Assembly (NCBI GenBank): GCA_050291245.1
Contig: JBNKJP010000067.1
Coordinates: forward strand, 115,066-179,065
DNA: 64,000 bases
DNA from: Thiodiazotropha sp050291245
GTDB lineage: Bacteria; Pseudomonadota; Gammaproteobacteria; Chromatiales; Chromatiaceae
Direction: 5' to 3'
In this document: positions 1 to 8,924 of the stretch, piece after piece
Numbering within the stretch: position 1 is the first letter of the stretch
Layout of the letters: each line of letters begins with the position of its first letter
The notes under the pieces: model-generated
Database searches by the model: none
What the model was told of the DNA's origin: nothing
What the model saw: the letters and a program-made list of their open reading frames with translations, nothing else
Program-made: the position numbers and the translations under genes

Positions 1-10
1 CGGTACGATG

Positions 11-92
11 GCGCTAGTCACCAAAGGCACTTAATCTTTAGTCAACAACCCTCGTCATCCCGGCATACGCCGGGATGACGAAAATCTAGCGC
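11..92. repeat. Palindromic repeat (family A) with flanking inverted repeat
   Basis: A perfect stem with 12-base arms (CGTCATCCCGGC / GCCGGGATGACG) around ATAC lies at 53-80. An outer 7-base inverted repeat (GCGCTAG at 11-17, CTAGCGC at 86-92) flanks it. Related cores recur at 4883-4904 and 38293-38312, so this is a dispersed REP-like element. It lies directly downstream of isp2, where it could end or stabilise the hydrogenase transcript. Confidence 0.75.
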
Positions 93-122
93 ATTAACGT
101 AAGTCAGTGCCATTCGGGCCAG

Positions 123-1391
123 TCACTCTTTATCTTCCACCAGATGCTCGGCAATCATTTCAGTCAATCCAACCACCGGGATCTCCATGCTGTAGGCCTC
201 CAAGCCCTCTTCGATCACCAGCCGGCAGTTGGCGCAGGCCGTTACCAGGGTTTCCACGTTGAGTTCGTCCAGCTGGGTTTTCTTGCGTTTGAAGGCCTTC
301 AAACGCAACTCTTCGGCCCGTTCATTGGCGCTCACCCCGCCTCCGCCGCCGCAACACCAGTTCATCTCACGACTGTCGTGCATATCGACGAAATTGCTCG
401 CCACCATGTTCAGCAGATTGCGCGGCGGTTCAAGCACCCCGCCCTTGCGCACGATCTGGCAGGGATCGTGAAAGGTCAGCCGGGCCTCCTCAACCCCTTG
501 CGTCTTCATCCGGCCACTGCGTCGGAGTTCATCCAACAATTCCAGGATGTGAACGACCTTGAAGTTGTAGGGACGACCAATCAGATTGGGTCCCTCCCAG
601 CGGATCGCGGTATAGGCGTGGCCGCACTCCGGACTGATCACATACTTGACCTTGAGTTTCTCCGCCGCCACGACCACCCGGTTTACCAGTTCCCGGGCGA
701 TATCGGACGAACCGATCTGAATCCCGGAGTTGGTGGCCTCGAAGGCCTCGGAACTCAGGGTCCAGGTCACCTGGGCCTGCTTGAAGATACGTGCCAGGGC
801 CTCTAGGTATTCCGGAAAATTGATGATCTCCATAGAGGAGAGCAAGGCCATGTAGTCGACCCCTTCCTGATCCACCGGGATGCTCAGACCGGTATCGGCC
901 TCAACGTGCTTGATCTGGGCCGCCAACGCGGGATACTTCACCCCCATGGGACTGCCCAGGGTTACCGCCCGACGGCTGGCCGCTTTCACACCTTCCGGCG
1001 AGTAGCCCGCCGCCACCATGCCTTCACGGGCCACACGGATCATATGGCTGATGTCATTGCCGACCGGGCAGACCATGGAGCAACGGCCGCACATTGTGCA
1101 ACCGTCGTAGATCAGCGTCTCCCACTCTTCCAGCAAGGCGTCGGTGACCGGTTCAGCGAGACCGAGTTTCGACTTGACGCGCCCCCAAAGGGTGTATTCC
1201 TGCTCCCAGACCCGGCGCAAGGGTTCAAGCTTATGGATCGGGGTGTACTTGGGGTCACCGGTTTCGGTGTAGAACAGACAGGCCTCGGCACACATGCCGC
1301 AATTCACACAACTGGAGAAGAACGCGGCGACCGGTGCGCTCATCTGCTCACGAAAGGCGTTCATGCCTCGTTCAAGGGTTGCCTCGCTCAT
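123..1391 (-). CDS. isp2: Isp2, HdrD-like iron-sulfur protein of a Hyn/Isp [NiFe]-hydrogenase
   Basis: This 422-residue protein resembles the catalytic subunit family of heterodisulfide reductase (HdrD/GlpC). Two 4Fe-4S ligand sets are visible: C28, C31, C34, C38 and C98, C101, C104, C108. The C-terminal half has the cysteine-rich CCG pattern: an SPECGH segment near 255, HDPC near 310, a CCGGGGG stretch near 347 and CANC near 388. In purple sulfur bacteria Isp2 works with the cytochrome b Isp1 to carry electrons between the hydrogenase and an unknown cytoplasmic partner. Its ATG overlaps the isp1 stop (ATGA), so the two are translationally coupled. No hydrogenase large subunit follows before the window edge. 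Confidence 0.88.
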   Translation of the reverse strand: MSEATLERGMNAFREQMSAPVAAFFSSCVNCGMCAEACLFYTETGDPKYTPIHKLEPLRRVWEQEYTLWGRVKSKLGLAEPVTDALLEEWETLIYDGCTMCGRCSMVCPVGNDISHMIRVAREGMVAAGYSPEGVKAASRRAVTLGSPMGVKYPALAAQIKHVEADTGLSIPVDQEGVDYMALLSSMEIINFPEYLEALARIFKQAQVTWTLSSEAFEATNSGIQIGSSDIARELVNRVVVAAEKLKVKYVISPECGHAYTAIRWEGPNLIGRPYNFKVVHILELLDELRRSGRMKTQGVEEARLTFHDPCQIVRKGGVLEPPRNLLNMVASNFVDMHDSREMNWCCGGGGGVSANERAEELRLKAFKRKKTQLDELNVETLVTACANCRLVIEEGLEAYSMEIPVVGLTEMIAEHLVEDKE

Positions 1392-2050
1392 GACTGAACT
1401 CCTCTGCGTCCGGCCATGGCGCCGTTATACCAACGGGCCAGGGCGAAGGTAAATGCATGCATCAGCTTGGTGAAGGGAAACACCACCATGAGCAGTTCAA
1501 CACTGAGAATATGCAGCCCGAGTCCCAGGGTGTAGGGATCGATCATCCGGTGATAGGCCAGATACCCGCTCAATACAGGCAGGAAGGTGACCAACCAGGT
1601 CAGGTAGTCTTCAGTTCCGCTCAAAAACCGCTTGACCGGGTGATTCAGGCGACTGAACAGCATCGCAAGCAGGGTCACGATGGTGACCGCGGCCACCGCA
1701 TCCACCAGGTTGCTGGCGATACCGGGCCATTTCAGCCCCAAGGTGGCATGTATCAGCTCGATGTGGGGAACGAACAGAAACAGGCTGATGAGGAATCCGA
1801 TATGCCAGATATATCCCCCCACGACTGTGAATGGCGAGCGTTTGAAAGTACCCTGTTCCGGGGCGGTCCGGGTGACCAGGGTCAGCAGGCCCGATCCCAG
1901 TTCCGCACCGCGGGGCTCTGCAAAGTCGGGTCTGCGACCGATCACCAGGATCTCGAGAATCCTGATCAGAATACCTACCACAAAGATCACCAGGGCGATA
2001 TCGAAGCCCGGCCCACGAACCCACAGTAGAAAATCGATTGATTCACTCAT
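1388..2050 (-). CDS. isp1: Isp1, NarI-like cytochrome b subunit of a Hyn/Isp hydrogenase
   Basis: A 220-residue integral membrane protein with about five hydrophobic segments, similar to the NarI/DsrM gamma-subunit family that binds two b hemes. Histidines suited to axial ligation occur in hydrophobic surroundings (YIWHIGF, AYHRM, GLHILSVE, LMHAF). It should pass electrons across the inner membrane between the periplasmic hydrogenase small subunit and cytoplasmic Isp2. Start and stop overlap hynS and isp2 respectively by ATGA, indicating one transcript hynS-isp1-isp2. Confidence 0.88.
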   Translation of the reverse strand: MSESIDFLLWVRGPGFDIALVIFVVGILIRILEILVIGRRPDFAEPRGAELGSGLLTLVTRTAPEQGTFKRSPFTVVGGYIWHIGFLISLFLFVPHIELIHATLGLKWPGIASNLVDAVAAVTIVTLLAMLFSRLNHPVKRFLSGTEDYLTWLVTFLPVLSGYLAYHRMIDPYTLGLGLHILSVELLMVVFPFTKLMHAFTFALARWYNGAMAGRRGVQS

Positions 2051-3153
2051 GATTTCTTATCCAGATCGTCAATGGTTACGGTTTCATGCTGTTGTTTCGC
2101 CTTGGCCTGGGTGCTGCGGTTGAGGGCTCCGGCGGCTGCGCCCAGGGCCACACCGGCTGCCGCCACATAACCCAGGTTGCGGGTCAGGTCGCTGTCTGGA
2201 ATGGACAGGGCCTTGTAGAAGCCTCCCGCATCCCAGAAATTGGGCTCTGAGCATCCGAGACAACCGTGCCCCGATTCCACTGGCCAACTGGTACCCTGGT
2301 TCCACTTCGCGGTCGCGCAGGCATTCCGGGTCATCGGGCCTTTGCAACCCAGACGAAACAGACACCAGCCCTTACGCGCACCCTCATCATCGAAGGTCTC
2401 GGCAAACAACCCTTTGTCATAGAATGGACGCCGGTAGCAGCGGTCGTGGATGCTCTGACCGTAAAACACCACCGGCCGACCCAGTTCATCCAGTTCGGGC
2501 AGTGAGCCAAAGGTCAGAAAGTGGGCCAGTACGCCAGTGATGACTGTGGGAATCGGGGGACACCCCGATACATTGAGTACCGGCTTGTCTTTTACGAGAT
2601 CACCCACAGAGACCGCTCCCGTGGGATTGGGGCTGGCATGGGGCAGTCCACCGAACGCGGCGCAACTACCCACGGCAATCACCGCGGCGGCACCGGCGAC
2701 AGTCTCTTCGAGCATCTGTCTGTTACTGATACCGGCAATGGCCGAAAAGCCCGGATCACCCAGAGGAATCGAGCCGTCGACGACGACGAGATACTGCCCC
2801 TCGTTTTCGTGCATCGCTGCCTCACGGGCTGCTTCAGCCGCCTCTCCGGCCGCCGCCTGCAGGGTGTGGTGATAGTCGAGTGAGATATAGTCGAATATCA
2901 GGTTTTCCACGCTGGGTGAATGGCTGCGGGTCAGGGACTCAGTACAGCCGGTGCACTCCTGGAAGGACAACCAGATCACCGAAGGCCGTTTAGCGCGCTC
3001 CAATGCTTGCGCGATAGCCGGCACCATCGACGGAGGCAGGGCCATGAGGGATGCGGTGGCCGCACAAAATTTGAGAAACCCTCGCCGGGTCACCCCAAAT
3101 TCCCGCAGGCTTTCACCGAGCGTTCTTGAGTATGGATTTTTTTGATCAGTCAT
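2047..3153 (-). CDS. hynS: [NiFe]-hydrogenase small subunit, Tat-exported
   Basis: A 368-residue small subunit of a group 1 membrane-associated uptake-type hydrogenase. A Tat signal (RRGFLKF, about residues 23-29) is followed by the mature domain. The proximal-cluster motif ECTGCTES (C67, C70), GSCAAFGG and SGCPPIP are present, as are the cluster segments HDRCYRRPFYDKG, GCKGP and GHGCLGCSEPNFWD. A hydrophobic C-terminal stretch (about 325-345) could anchor it. I chose the ATG at 3153, which has AGGAG five bases upstream, over a GTG at 3180. Its partner HynL, which carries the Ni-Fe site, is not encoded in the window; in purple sulfur bacteria hynL follows isp2. Confidence 0.92.
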   Translation of the reverse strand: MTDQKNPYSRTLGESLREFGVTRRGFLKFCAATASLMALPPSMVPAIAQALERAKRPSVIWLSFQECTGCTESLTRSHSPSVENLIFDYISLDYHHTLQAAAGEAAEAAREAAMHENEGQYLVVVDGSIPLGDPGFSAIAGISNRQMLEETVAGAAAVIAVGSCAAFGGLPHASPNPTGAVSVGDLVKDKPVLNVSGCPPIPTVITGVLAHFLTFGSLPELDELGRPVVFYGQSIHDRCYRRPFYDKGLFAETFDDEGARKGWCLFRLGCKGPMTRNACATAKWNQGTSWPVESGHGCLGCSEPNFWDAGGFYKALSIPDSDLTRNLGYVAAAGVALGAAAGALNRSTQAKAKQQHETVTIDDLDKKS

Positions 3154-3301
3154 CTCCGCTCCTATCACTCCACTCGTCACGAGTGATTCTCATCAGGCTT
3201 TGACGATCGTTGTTAATCGTCACCGAATTTTTATCGTTCAATGAGACCCCTGAGGGTACTTGCTCTTTGACTGTCGCCCACCTACTACGCTGGGTTCTGT
3301 T

Positions 3302-3323
3302 CGGCTCGACGGATGTCGAGCCG
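3302..3323. promoter_or_regulatory. Perfect hairpin between hupH-like gene and hynS
   Basis: CGGCTCGAC and GTCGAGCCG form a perfect 9-bp stem with a GGAT loop, just past the stop of the upstream gene. No T-run follows on either strand, so it is not a classical intrinsic terminator. It may be an mRNA processing or stability element that separates the expression levels of the maturation and structural genes. Confidence 0.5.
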
Positions 3324-3330
3324 CGTGTAA

Positions 3331-3756
3331 TTATGCCGTGTCATGCACCTCCAGCCGGTCCTGCAACCGCGCAAGGGCATCCCGGATATCCTCTGCCTGG
3401 GACTGGACGATTTCAGGAATGCCGCCGATCTCCACCTGCAGGGCGACCCGTTCGTTTTCCGCGTTACGGTGATCCACGACCCAGATCCCGGAATAGGCGC
3501 TTTCCCAGATTCGGCTGTCCCCCAGCGAGCGCAGGGTTATGTCAACCTCACCCTTGCCGAGAAAATCCAACAGGATCTGTTCATCCCCCGGTCCGAAAGG
3601 GATGGCGCGAAGATCGATTGTGGTGCGGATGCCTTCCTGCGCGTAGCGACTCAACGCGTGGAAGATTTCATGCTGAATGGGATTGGCGTTGTGGTGATTG
3701 ATGGGGGGATCGTCAGAGGACGCGACCACCACCGCGATGTCCTGAAGACGTTGCAT
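3331..3756 (-). CDS. HupH/HyaF C-terminal-domain protein, hydrogenase maturation
   Basis: A 141-residue protein matching in character the C-terminal conserved region of HupH/HoxQ/HyaF, accessory factors for maturation of membrane-bound [NiFe]-hydrogenases. Recognisable segments are the N-terminal NPIQHEIFHAL, FGPGDEQILLDFLGKGEV and the ISGIWVV-like SAYSGIWVVDH. HupH/HyaF proteins are usually about 280 residues, so this is a half-length version carrying only the C-terminal domain. The ATG at 3756 is preceded by AGGAG. It lies between the protease gene and hynS on the same strand. Confidence 0.75.
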   Translation of the reverse strand: MQRLQDIAVVVASSDDPPINHHNANPIQHEIFHALSRYAQEGIRTTIDLRAIPFGPGDEQILLDFLGKGEVDITLRSLGDSRIWESAYSGIWVVDHRNAENERVALQVEIGGIPEIVQSQAEDIRDALARLQDRLEVHDTA

Positions 3757-3958
3757 TCATAAGACTCCTGAACGAAGCATATACATAAGAATATCACTGA
3801 TTCCTGATGTTAGTGCTGACCTGAGTCATCTTGTATTGAAAATCCGAGTTTGATGTAAAGACAGACATCCCGTATTGGCGGACAGACTACCCCGGTTCCA
3901 TCACCCCTTTGCAGCACAAGTATAGACAGATCTGAAATTTCCGTCTGAGCGTTCCACC

Positions 3959-4447
3959 TCACTGGGCCGCCAGCGGATCAGCCTCCCACTCCCTGAGCAG
4001 TACCAGGATCATCTCTATCGCCTGGTCGATCGCTTCCGACACCACCGAACTGGGCGACTCACCCCAATCCAATTCCAGTGGCTCGATGCCGACCAGACAG
4101 CGTCTTGCCGGAAGGGTTTCAGAGAGCCGGGCAATGTCCAGCAGATCACCCAGACTCACCTCATGGACACTTGCCCGGTTGCCTTTCAAGTAGTCGTCCA
4201 TCTCAGCCTCCCGGTATATCCGTACCGTTCCCGGAGGCTGTTTCATACGGGCGGCATCAACCACGATCAACCCGGAAGCCCGTGCGATGGGTTCGGCCAG
4301 GGTAAAACTCAGGGTCCCGCCATCGAGATACTCAACCCCCGGAAGTGCCCCGGTTGCGGCCCGCATTCGGTGGATCAGGTGAACCCCCACCCCCTCGTCA
4401 CTAAGCAGAGTATTACCAATGCCGAGAATTAAAGTACTTTGTGTCAT
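3959..4447 (-). CDS. hynD: Hydrogenase maturation protease (HynD/HupD family)
   Basis: A 162-residue member of the peptidase M52 family that removes the C-terminal tail of the hydrogenase large subunit after nickel insertion. The N-terminal GIGNTLLSDEGVG is characteristic. The three nickel-sensing residues of this family correspond to E18, D64 (VVDAARM) and H95 (VHEVS). Full family length. Its presence implies that a large subunit with a cleavable tail is encoded elsewhere. It is the first gene of the minus-strand hydrogenase group and is divergent from hypC. Confidence 0.9.
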   Translation of the reverse strand: MTQSTLILGIGNTLLSDEGVGVHLIHRMRAATGALPGVEYLDGGTLSFTLAEPIARASGLIVVDAARMKQPPGTVRIYREAEMDDYLKGNRASVHEVSLGDLLDIARLSETLPARRCLVGIEPLELDWGESPSSVVSEAIDQAIEMILVLLREWEADPLAAQ

Positions 4448-4544
4448 GCTGGTCGCTACCCTTGTGGTTGTTACATTTTTCTCTTGAACCGCCGATGAAG
4501 TGACTGAGAGAATGGTCGCCTCTGATGTGAGTGATGGTTATATC

Positions 4545-4787
4545 ATGTGTCTCGGCATCCCCATGCAGATCATGCATATCGACGGATACACCGCCACCTG
4601 CGAGGCCAAGGGCGTCACGCGGGTTGTCAATCTGTTCATGCTCCAGCACGAAACCCTTCAAACCGGAGATTTCGTGGTCGTACATCTGGGCTACGCCATT
4701 GAAAAGGTTGCCCCGGAGGAAGCCGCATCCGCCTGGGAAATCTATGATGAAATGCTCGCAAAACTGAATTCACCATTCATAAGTTAA
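4545..4787 (+). CDS. hypC: HypC, [NiFe]-hydrogenase maturation chaperone
   Basis: An 80-residue HypC/HupF chaperone. I start it at the ATG that gives MCLGIP, because the cysteine at position 2 is the essential ligand exposed after methionine removal; an ATG 45 bases upstream would bury it. HypC works with HypD to hold the Fe(CN)2CO unit and deliver it to the large-subunit precursor. No other hyp gene follows within the window. It is transcribed away from hynD across a short divergent region. Confidence 0.92.
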   Translation: MCLGIPMQIMHIDGYTATCEAKGVTRVVNLFMLQHETLQTGDFVVVHLGYAIEKVAPEEAASAWEIYDEMLAKLNSPFIS

Positions 4788-5106
4788 GTGTGATTAGCGT
4801 AATCCGGAATCGGGCAAGCCGCATCAGCCCCAATGGCGCTGAGGATGGAATCCGTGAATATCGCACCGTCAGGCTTTCCCGATCCCGGCATACGCCGGAA
4901 TGACAATGGCTATTGATGGCTATTGGCTTTGCTCTGCCCCCCATCGTACGCCCGATGGGCGAACCATTCCTTCCCGACAACCCACCGAATCTGTAATGGG
5001 GTACGCCAGTCCCCTCAGCCGGGGCAGATGGCCTGGCTGAAACACAAACCGGAAGTTTTGGGTCTATAGTTGTATTAATAACCCATCAATTTACTTTGTA
5101 ATCGCA
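4788..5106. other. Intergenic region with a family A palindrome
   Basis: I see no gene here. A degenerate copy of the family A palindrome (TCCCGGC ATAC GCCGGAA) lies at 4883-4904. The sequence before 5107 is AT-rich and may hold the promoter of the next gene, but no confident -35/-10 pair was assigned. Confidence 0.6.
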
Positions 5107-5970
5107 ATGCGTAGACTCAGACAGCGAATCATGCAGTGGATCTCGGATTGGCTGACCAAAGAGGGACCGCCGGCCACCTCCCCTCTGTGTGATTTCAGTC
5201 GCCTCAGCTATGAACTGCGCCCAGGAGACGTCCTGCTGGTGGAGGGTCGCAGCCGGGTCAGCCAGGTTATCAAAACCATTACTCAGAGTAACTGGACCCA
5301 CTCGGCCTTGTATATCGGTCGTATCTACGACATTCGGGACCCGAAGCTGCAGCAACGGGTACGGATGAGCTATCACGGCGATTTGTCTGAGCAACTGCTG
5401 GTTGAAGCCTTGCTGGGTATTGGCACCGTCGTCACGCCGATCTCCAAGTACCGCCGGGACCATCTGCGTATCTGTCGTCCAAGCGGACTCGAACCCGAAG
5501 ATGCCCATAAGGTGGTAACACACGCCATCCAGCACCTGGGTCTCGATTATGACATGCGCCATATGCTGGATCTGGCCCGCTTTTTCCTGCCCTGGGCTAT
5601 CCTGCCCAGACACTGGCGTTCCAGCCTGTTCGAGCACAATGCCGGTCCACCGACCCGGACCGTGTGTTCATCCATGCTGGCATCCGCGTTCAATGAGGTC
5701 AATTTTCCCATTCTGCCCTTTATTGACCGGGACGAAGACGGGAGTTTGAGATTCTTCAAACGCAATCCCCGACTGATCACACCCAAGGATTTCGATTACT
5801 CTCCCTATTTCGACATCATCAAATACCCCTTCCTCGGTCTGGATGATCTCGCGGTTTACCGGCGGCTGCCATGGGGCGATGAGGACAGGCTCTACAATGA
5901 TGACGCACGGGCGTTTACCGCGGCGACCCGTGGTGAGATCGCTCCTAGTGTGGTGCAACGTATAAAGTGA
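5107..5970 (+). CDS. YiiX-like permuted papain-fold (NlpC/P60 superfamily) enzyme
   Basis: A 287-residue protein of the YaeF/YiiX type, a circularly permuted papain-fold group within the NlpC/P60 superfamily. The permuted order is seen: a histidine in WTHSALYIG (H65) precedes the probable nucleophile in RTVCSSM (C187). The stretch RPGDVLLVEGRSRVSQVIK is typical of the N-terminal part. Family members are thought to hydrolyse amide or ester bonds, but the substrate is unknown. There is no signal peptide or clear membrane segment. It stands alone on its strand with intergenic DNA on both sides. Confidence 0.72.
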   Translation: MRRLRQRIMQWISDWLTKEGPPATSPLCDFSRLSYELRPGDVLLVEGRSRVSQVIKTITQSNWTHSALYIGRIYDIRDPKLQQRVRMSYHGDLSEQLLVEALLGIGTVVTPISKYRRDHLRICRPSGLEPEDAHKVVTHAIQHLGLDYDMRHMLDLARFFLPWAILPRHWRSSLFEHNAGPPTRTVCSSMLASAFNEVNFPILPFIDRDEDGSLRFFKRNPRLITPKDFDYSPYFDIIKYPFLGLDDLAVYRRLPWGDEDRLYNDDARAFTAATRGEIAPSVVQRIK

Positions 5971-6184
5971 ACCTATCAGCGTGACGCTAAGGGAAGCTGA
6001 TCAATAACGGTGCAGGGCCGCTGATCACCCCTTCGCGTCAGGAGTCGTTATGATTGTTCTACCCGGATGACGGATGAGCGAACTATGCTCACATAAAATG
6101 CTATTCTTCCCTGGAACCCGATAAGAACAAGGAAACCGCCCCGGGAAGGGCAACGGAGAGATCGATTCGAAGAATAATCAAAAC

Positions 6185-7969
6185 ATGAACAAACCCAAGA
6201 CCGACTATATTGGCCTGTCCGTGGCCGACACCCTTCCCAGGGTTTTTCAGGAACGGGTCAGACGTACCCCCGACAAGACCGCCTATGTCCAATACGATGA
6301 CGGATCCGATTGCTGGGTTGAAACCAGCTGGCGGGAGATGCATCAACGGGTCGCCCGGTGGCAAACCGCTTTACAGCAGGAACAGCTCAAACCCGGTGAC
6401 CGTGTCGCGATCCTGGTGAAGAACAGCCGTGAATGGGTGACCTTCGATATCGCGGCCATGGGACTCGGCCTGGTGGTCGTACCCCTGTACACCAATGATC
6501 GGGCCGAGAACATCGGCTACATCCTGCAGGATGCCGGCATACGGCTACTGCTGATCGACACTGCCGAACAGTGGCAGAATCTGCAGCAGATCCGCAACCA
6601 GCTCGCGGGGTTGAACCGTATTGTAACCATGGAATCCGTCAACCCACGGGGACTCCAGCCCCGTCTGATCCACATCGACGCCTGGCTGCCCGAATCCTAT
6701 CCCGGGGAGATGCGGATTCAGGAAGTACCGAGTGATAGCCTGGCCACCATCGTCTATACATCGGGAACCACCGGCCGTTCCAAAGGGGTTATGCTCAGTC
6801 ACCAAAACATTCTCTGGGACATAGAGAGTGGTCTCAAGATCATCGACATCTACACCACCGACCATTTTCTCTCCTTCCTGCCCCTCTCCCATACCCTGGA
6901 ACGCACGGTCGGCTACTACCTCGCCATGGTCTCCGGCGCGGTCACCAGCTACGCCCGTTCGATCCCGAAACTGGCCGAGGACCTGCAGATCGTCAAACCC
7001 ACCATCCTGGTTTCGGTACCGCGTATCTTTGAGCGCGTCTACACCAAAATCCAGGAAAAACTCGCCGCCGATTCAGCCGTTGCCCGGGGATTGTTCAATC
7101 AGGCGGTGGAAATCGGCTGGGCCCATTTCGAACGCAAGCAGGGCCGGGGACACTGGACCGCCTCCCAGCTCTTATGGCCCCTTCTGGACCGGCTGGTGGG
7201 GAGTAAAATCCGCGAAAAACTGGGTGGCCGTCTGCGTATCGCCGTTTCCGGAGGCGCGCCGATCACTACCGAGATCGCCCAGACCTTTATCGGTCTGGGG
7301 GTGCCGATCCTGCAGGGCTACGGCCTCACCGAAACCAGCCCGATCATCACCGCCAACACCCATGAAAACAACATACCCTCGAGTGTCGGCATCCCGTTTC
7401 CGGGGATCGAGATCAAAATCGGCGACCAGGATGAACTGCTGTGCCGCTCACCCAGTGTCATGATGGGCTACTGGAACAACCGGGAGGCCACCGCTCAGGT
7501 CATCGATCAGGAGGGCTGGTTTCACACGGGGGACAAGGTCAAGATCCAGCAGGGCCACGTTTTTATCACCGGGCGGCTCAAGGACATCATTGTGCTCGCC
7601 AACGGTGAGAAGGTCCCCCCCGCCGACATGGAAATGTGCATCACCATGGATGGCCTGTTCGAGTATGCCCTGGTGGTTGGTGAAGGCAAACCCTACCTCA
7701 GTGCCCTGATCCGCCTCAACGTCGAGCACGAGGACGCGAAATTATTCAATACAGCACACCTGGACGAGACCCAGGAACAGGCGCTTCTGACACGCATCAA
7801 CGCGCAACTGGACAACTTCCCCGGTTACGCCAAAATCGTCCGCATCAGTCTGGCTTCAGAACCCTGGAGCGTTGAGAATGGCCAAATCACCCCGACCCTG
7901 AAGTTACGCCGCAACCGAATCCTCGACCAGTATCAACAAAACCTGATCGAACTCTACCAGGGCCATTGA
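6185..7969 (+). CDS. Long-chain fatty acyl-CoA ligase (AMP-forming)
   Basis: A 594-residue ANL-superfamily enzyme of the FadD15/long-chain acyl-CoA synthetase type. The AMP-binding P-loop YTSGTTGRSKGVMLSH lies at about 190-205. QGYGLTETSPI (A5 motif), the aspartate motif GWFHTGDKV and GRLKDIIVLANGEKV (hinge and A8) follow in order. It activates long-chain fatty acids to acyl-AMP and then acyl-CoA for degradation or membrane lipid remodelling. Length matches the subfamily that has an inserted region between the P-loop and the A5 motif. It is not in an operon with the oppositely oriented tatD. Confidence 0.9.
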   Translation: MNKPKTDYIGLSVADTLPRVFQERVRRTPDKTAYVQYDDGSDCWVETSWREMHQRVARWQTALQQEQLKPGDRVAILVKNSREWVTFDIAAMGLGLVVVPLYTNDRAENIGYILQDAGIRLLLIDTAEQWQNLQQIRNQLAGLNRIVTMESVNPRGLQPRLIHIDAWLPESYPGEMRIQEVPSDSLATIVYTSGTTGRSKGVMLSHQNILWDIESGLKIIDIYTTDHFLSFLPLSHTLERTVGYYLAMVSGAVTSYARSIPKLAEDLQIVKPTILVSVPRIFERVYTKIQEKLAADSAVARGLFNQAVEIGWAHFERKQGRGHWTASQLLWPLLDRLVGSKIREKLGGRLRIAVSGGAPITTEIAQTFIGLGVPILQGYGLTETSPIITANTHENNIPSSVGIPFPGIEIKIGDQDELLCRSPSVMMGYWNNREATAQVIDQEGWFHTGDKVKIQQGHVFITGRLKDIIVLANGEKVPPADMEMCITMDGLFEYALVVGEGKPYLSALIRLNVEHEDAKLFNTAHLDETQEQALLTRINAQLDNFPGYAKIVRISLASEPWSVENGQITPTLKLRRNRILDQYQQNLIELYQGH

Positions 7970-8029
7970 CCGATCTTATGACCGGTGTGGCACACTCTTC
8001 ACATGGGATGGCGAAAGCAGGATAAGAAT

Positions 8030-8869
8030 CTATTGAGGTACCCCTGGAAAACAGCGCAGAAAGTTATCCCGGGTCTGGGCTACCACATCGTTCAGTGTCA
8101 TACCCTTGATCTCTGCCACGCACTGCGCCACCTGCCGGACATACATCGGCTGGTTGGGTTTGCCACGAAAAGGCACCGGCGCCAGATAGGGCGAGTCGGT
8201 TTCGATCAGCATCCGGTTCATGGGAACCTGTTGGACGACTTCACGCAGCTGTTGCGCGTTTTTGAAGGTAATGATGCCTGAGAAAGAGATGAAAAACCCC
8301 AAACCCAGGGCAGCCTGGGCCATGGACACATCCTCGGTAAAGCAGTGCATCACGCCCCCCGCATCCGCGGCGCCCTCCTCCTGCATGATCTGGATGGTAT
8401 CCTCTCGCGCCTGCCGGGTATGAATGATCAAGGGCATAGCGGCCTGTTTGGCGGCGCGGATATGTTGACGGAAACGATGACGCTGCCAGCCCAGATCGCC
8501 GGTTCCGTGAAAATAGTCCAACCCGGTCTCACCGATGGCCACCACCTTGGGGTTACGGGCCAGGGTGACCAGTTCCTCGACACTGGGGCCGTGTCGCTCG
8601 CGGTCATTGGGATGGACACCCACGGATGCGGAAATATTGGGATAATCAGCGATCAAGGCCATCATCTCGGGCCAGGACTCCAGATCGATCGAGACGCACA
8701 GCATACGCTCGACACCGCGGGCCTGAGTCGTTTCGACAAAAGCACCAAAATCCTCATGATAGTTGCCGAGATCGACGCGATCGAGATGGCAGTGGGAATC
8801 CACCAATCCTGTGACAACGTCATTCGGGTCCGAATCCCGGGATTGTGAAATTTGAATCTGCTCTGACAT
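8030..8869 (-). CDS. tatD: TatD-family metal-dependent hydrolase/DNase
   Basis: A 279-residue TIM-barrel amidohydrolase. Metal-ligand motifs are in the usual order: VDSHCHLD at about 23-30, GETGLDYF, IIHTRQA, VMHCFTED and ETDSPYLAP. TatD proteins act as 3'-5' exonucleases or endonucleases on DNA or RNA in repair and turnover. The predicted start adds about 20 residues before the usual start of the domain, so a GTG or TTG just before the HxH motif is a possible alternative. It closes the holB-pilZ-tatD end of the conserved fatty-acid/replication block. Confidence 0.88.
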   Translation of the reverse strand: MSEQIQISQSRDSDPNDVVTGLVDSHCHLDRVDLGNYHEDFGAFVETTQARGVERMLCVSIDLESWPEMMALIADYPNISASVGVHPNDRERHGPSVEELVTLARNPKVVAIGETGLDYFHGTGDLGWQRHRFRQHIRAAKQAAMPLIIHTRQAREDTIQIMQEEGAADAGGVMHCFTEDVSMAQAALGLGFFISFSGIITFKNAQQLREVVQQVPMNRMLIETDSPYLAPVPFRGKPNQPMYVRQVAQCVAEIKGMTLNDVVAQTRDNFLRCFPGVPQ

Positions 8870-8924
8870 GGGTACTGCCCCCCCGGATCATCTGTCGGGG
8901 AGAACCGGGTTCGCGAATAAGGGG

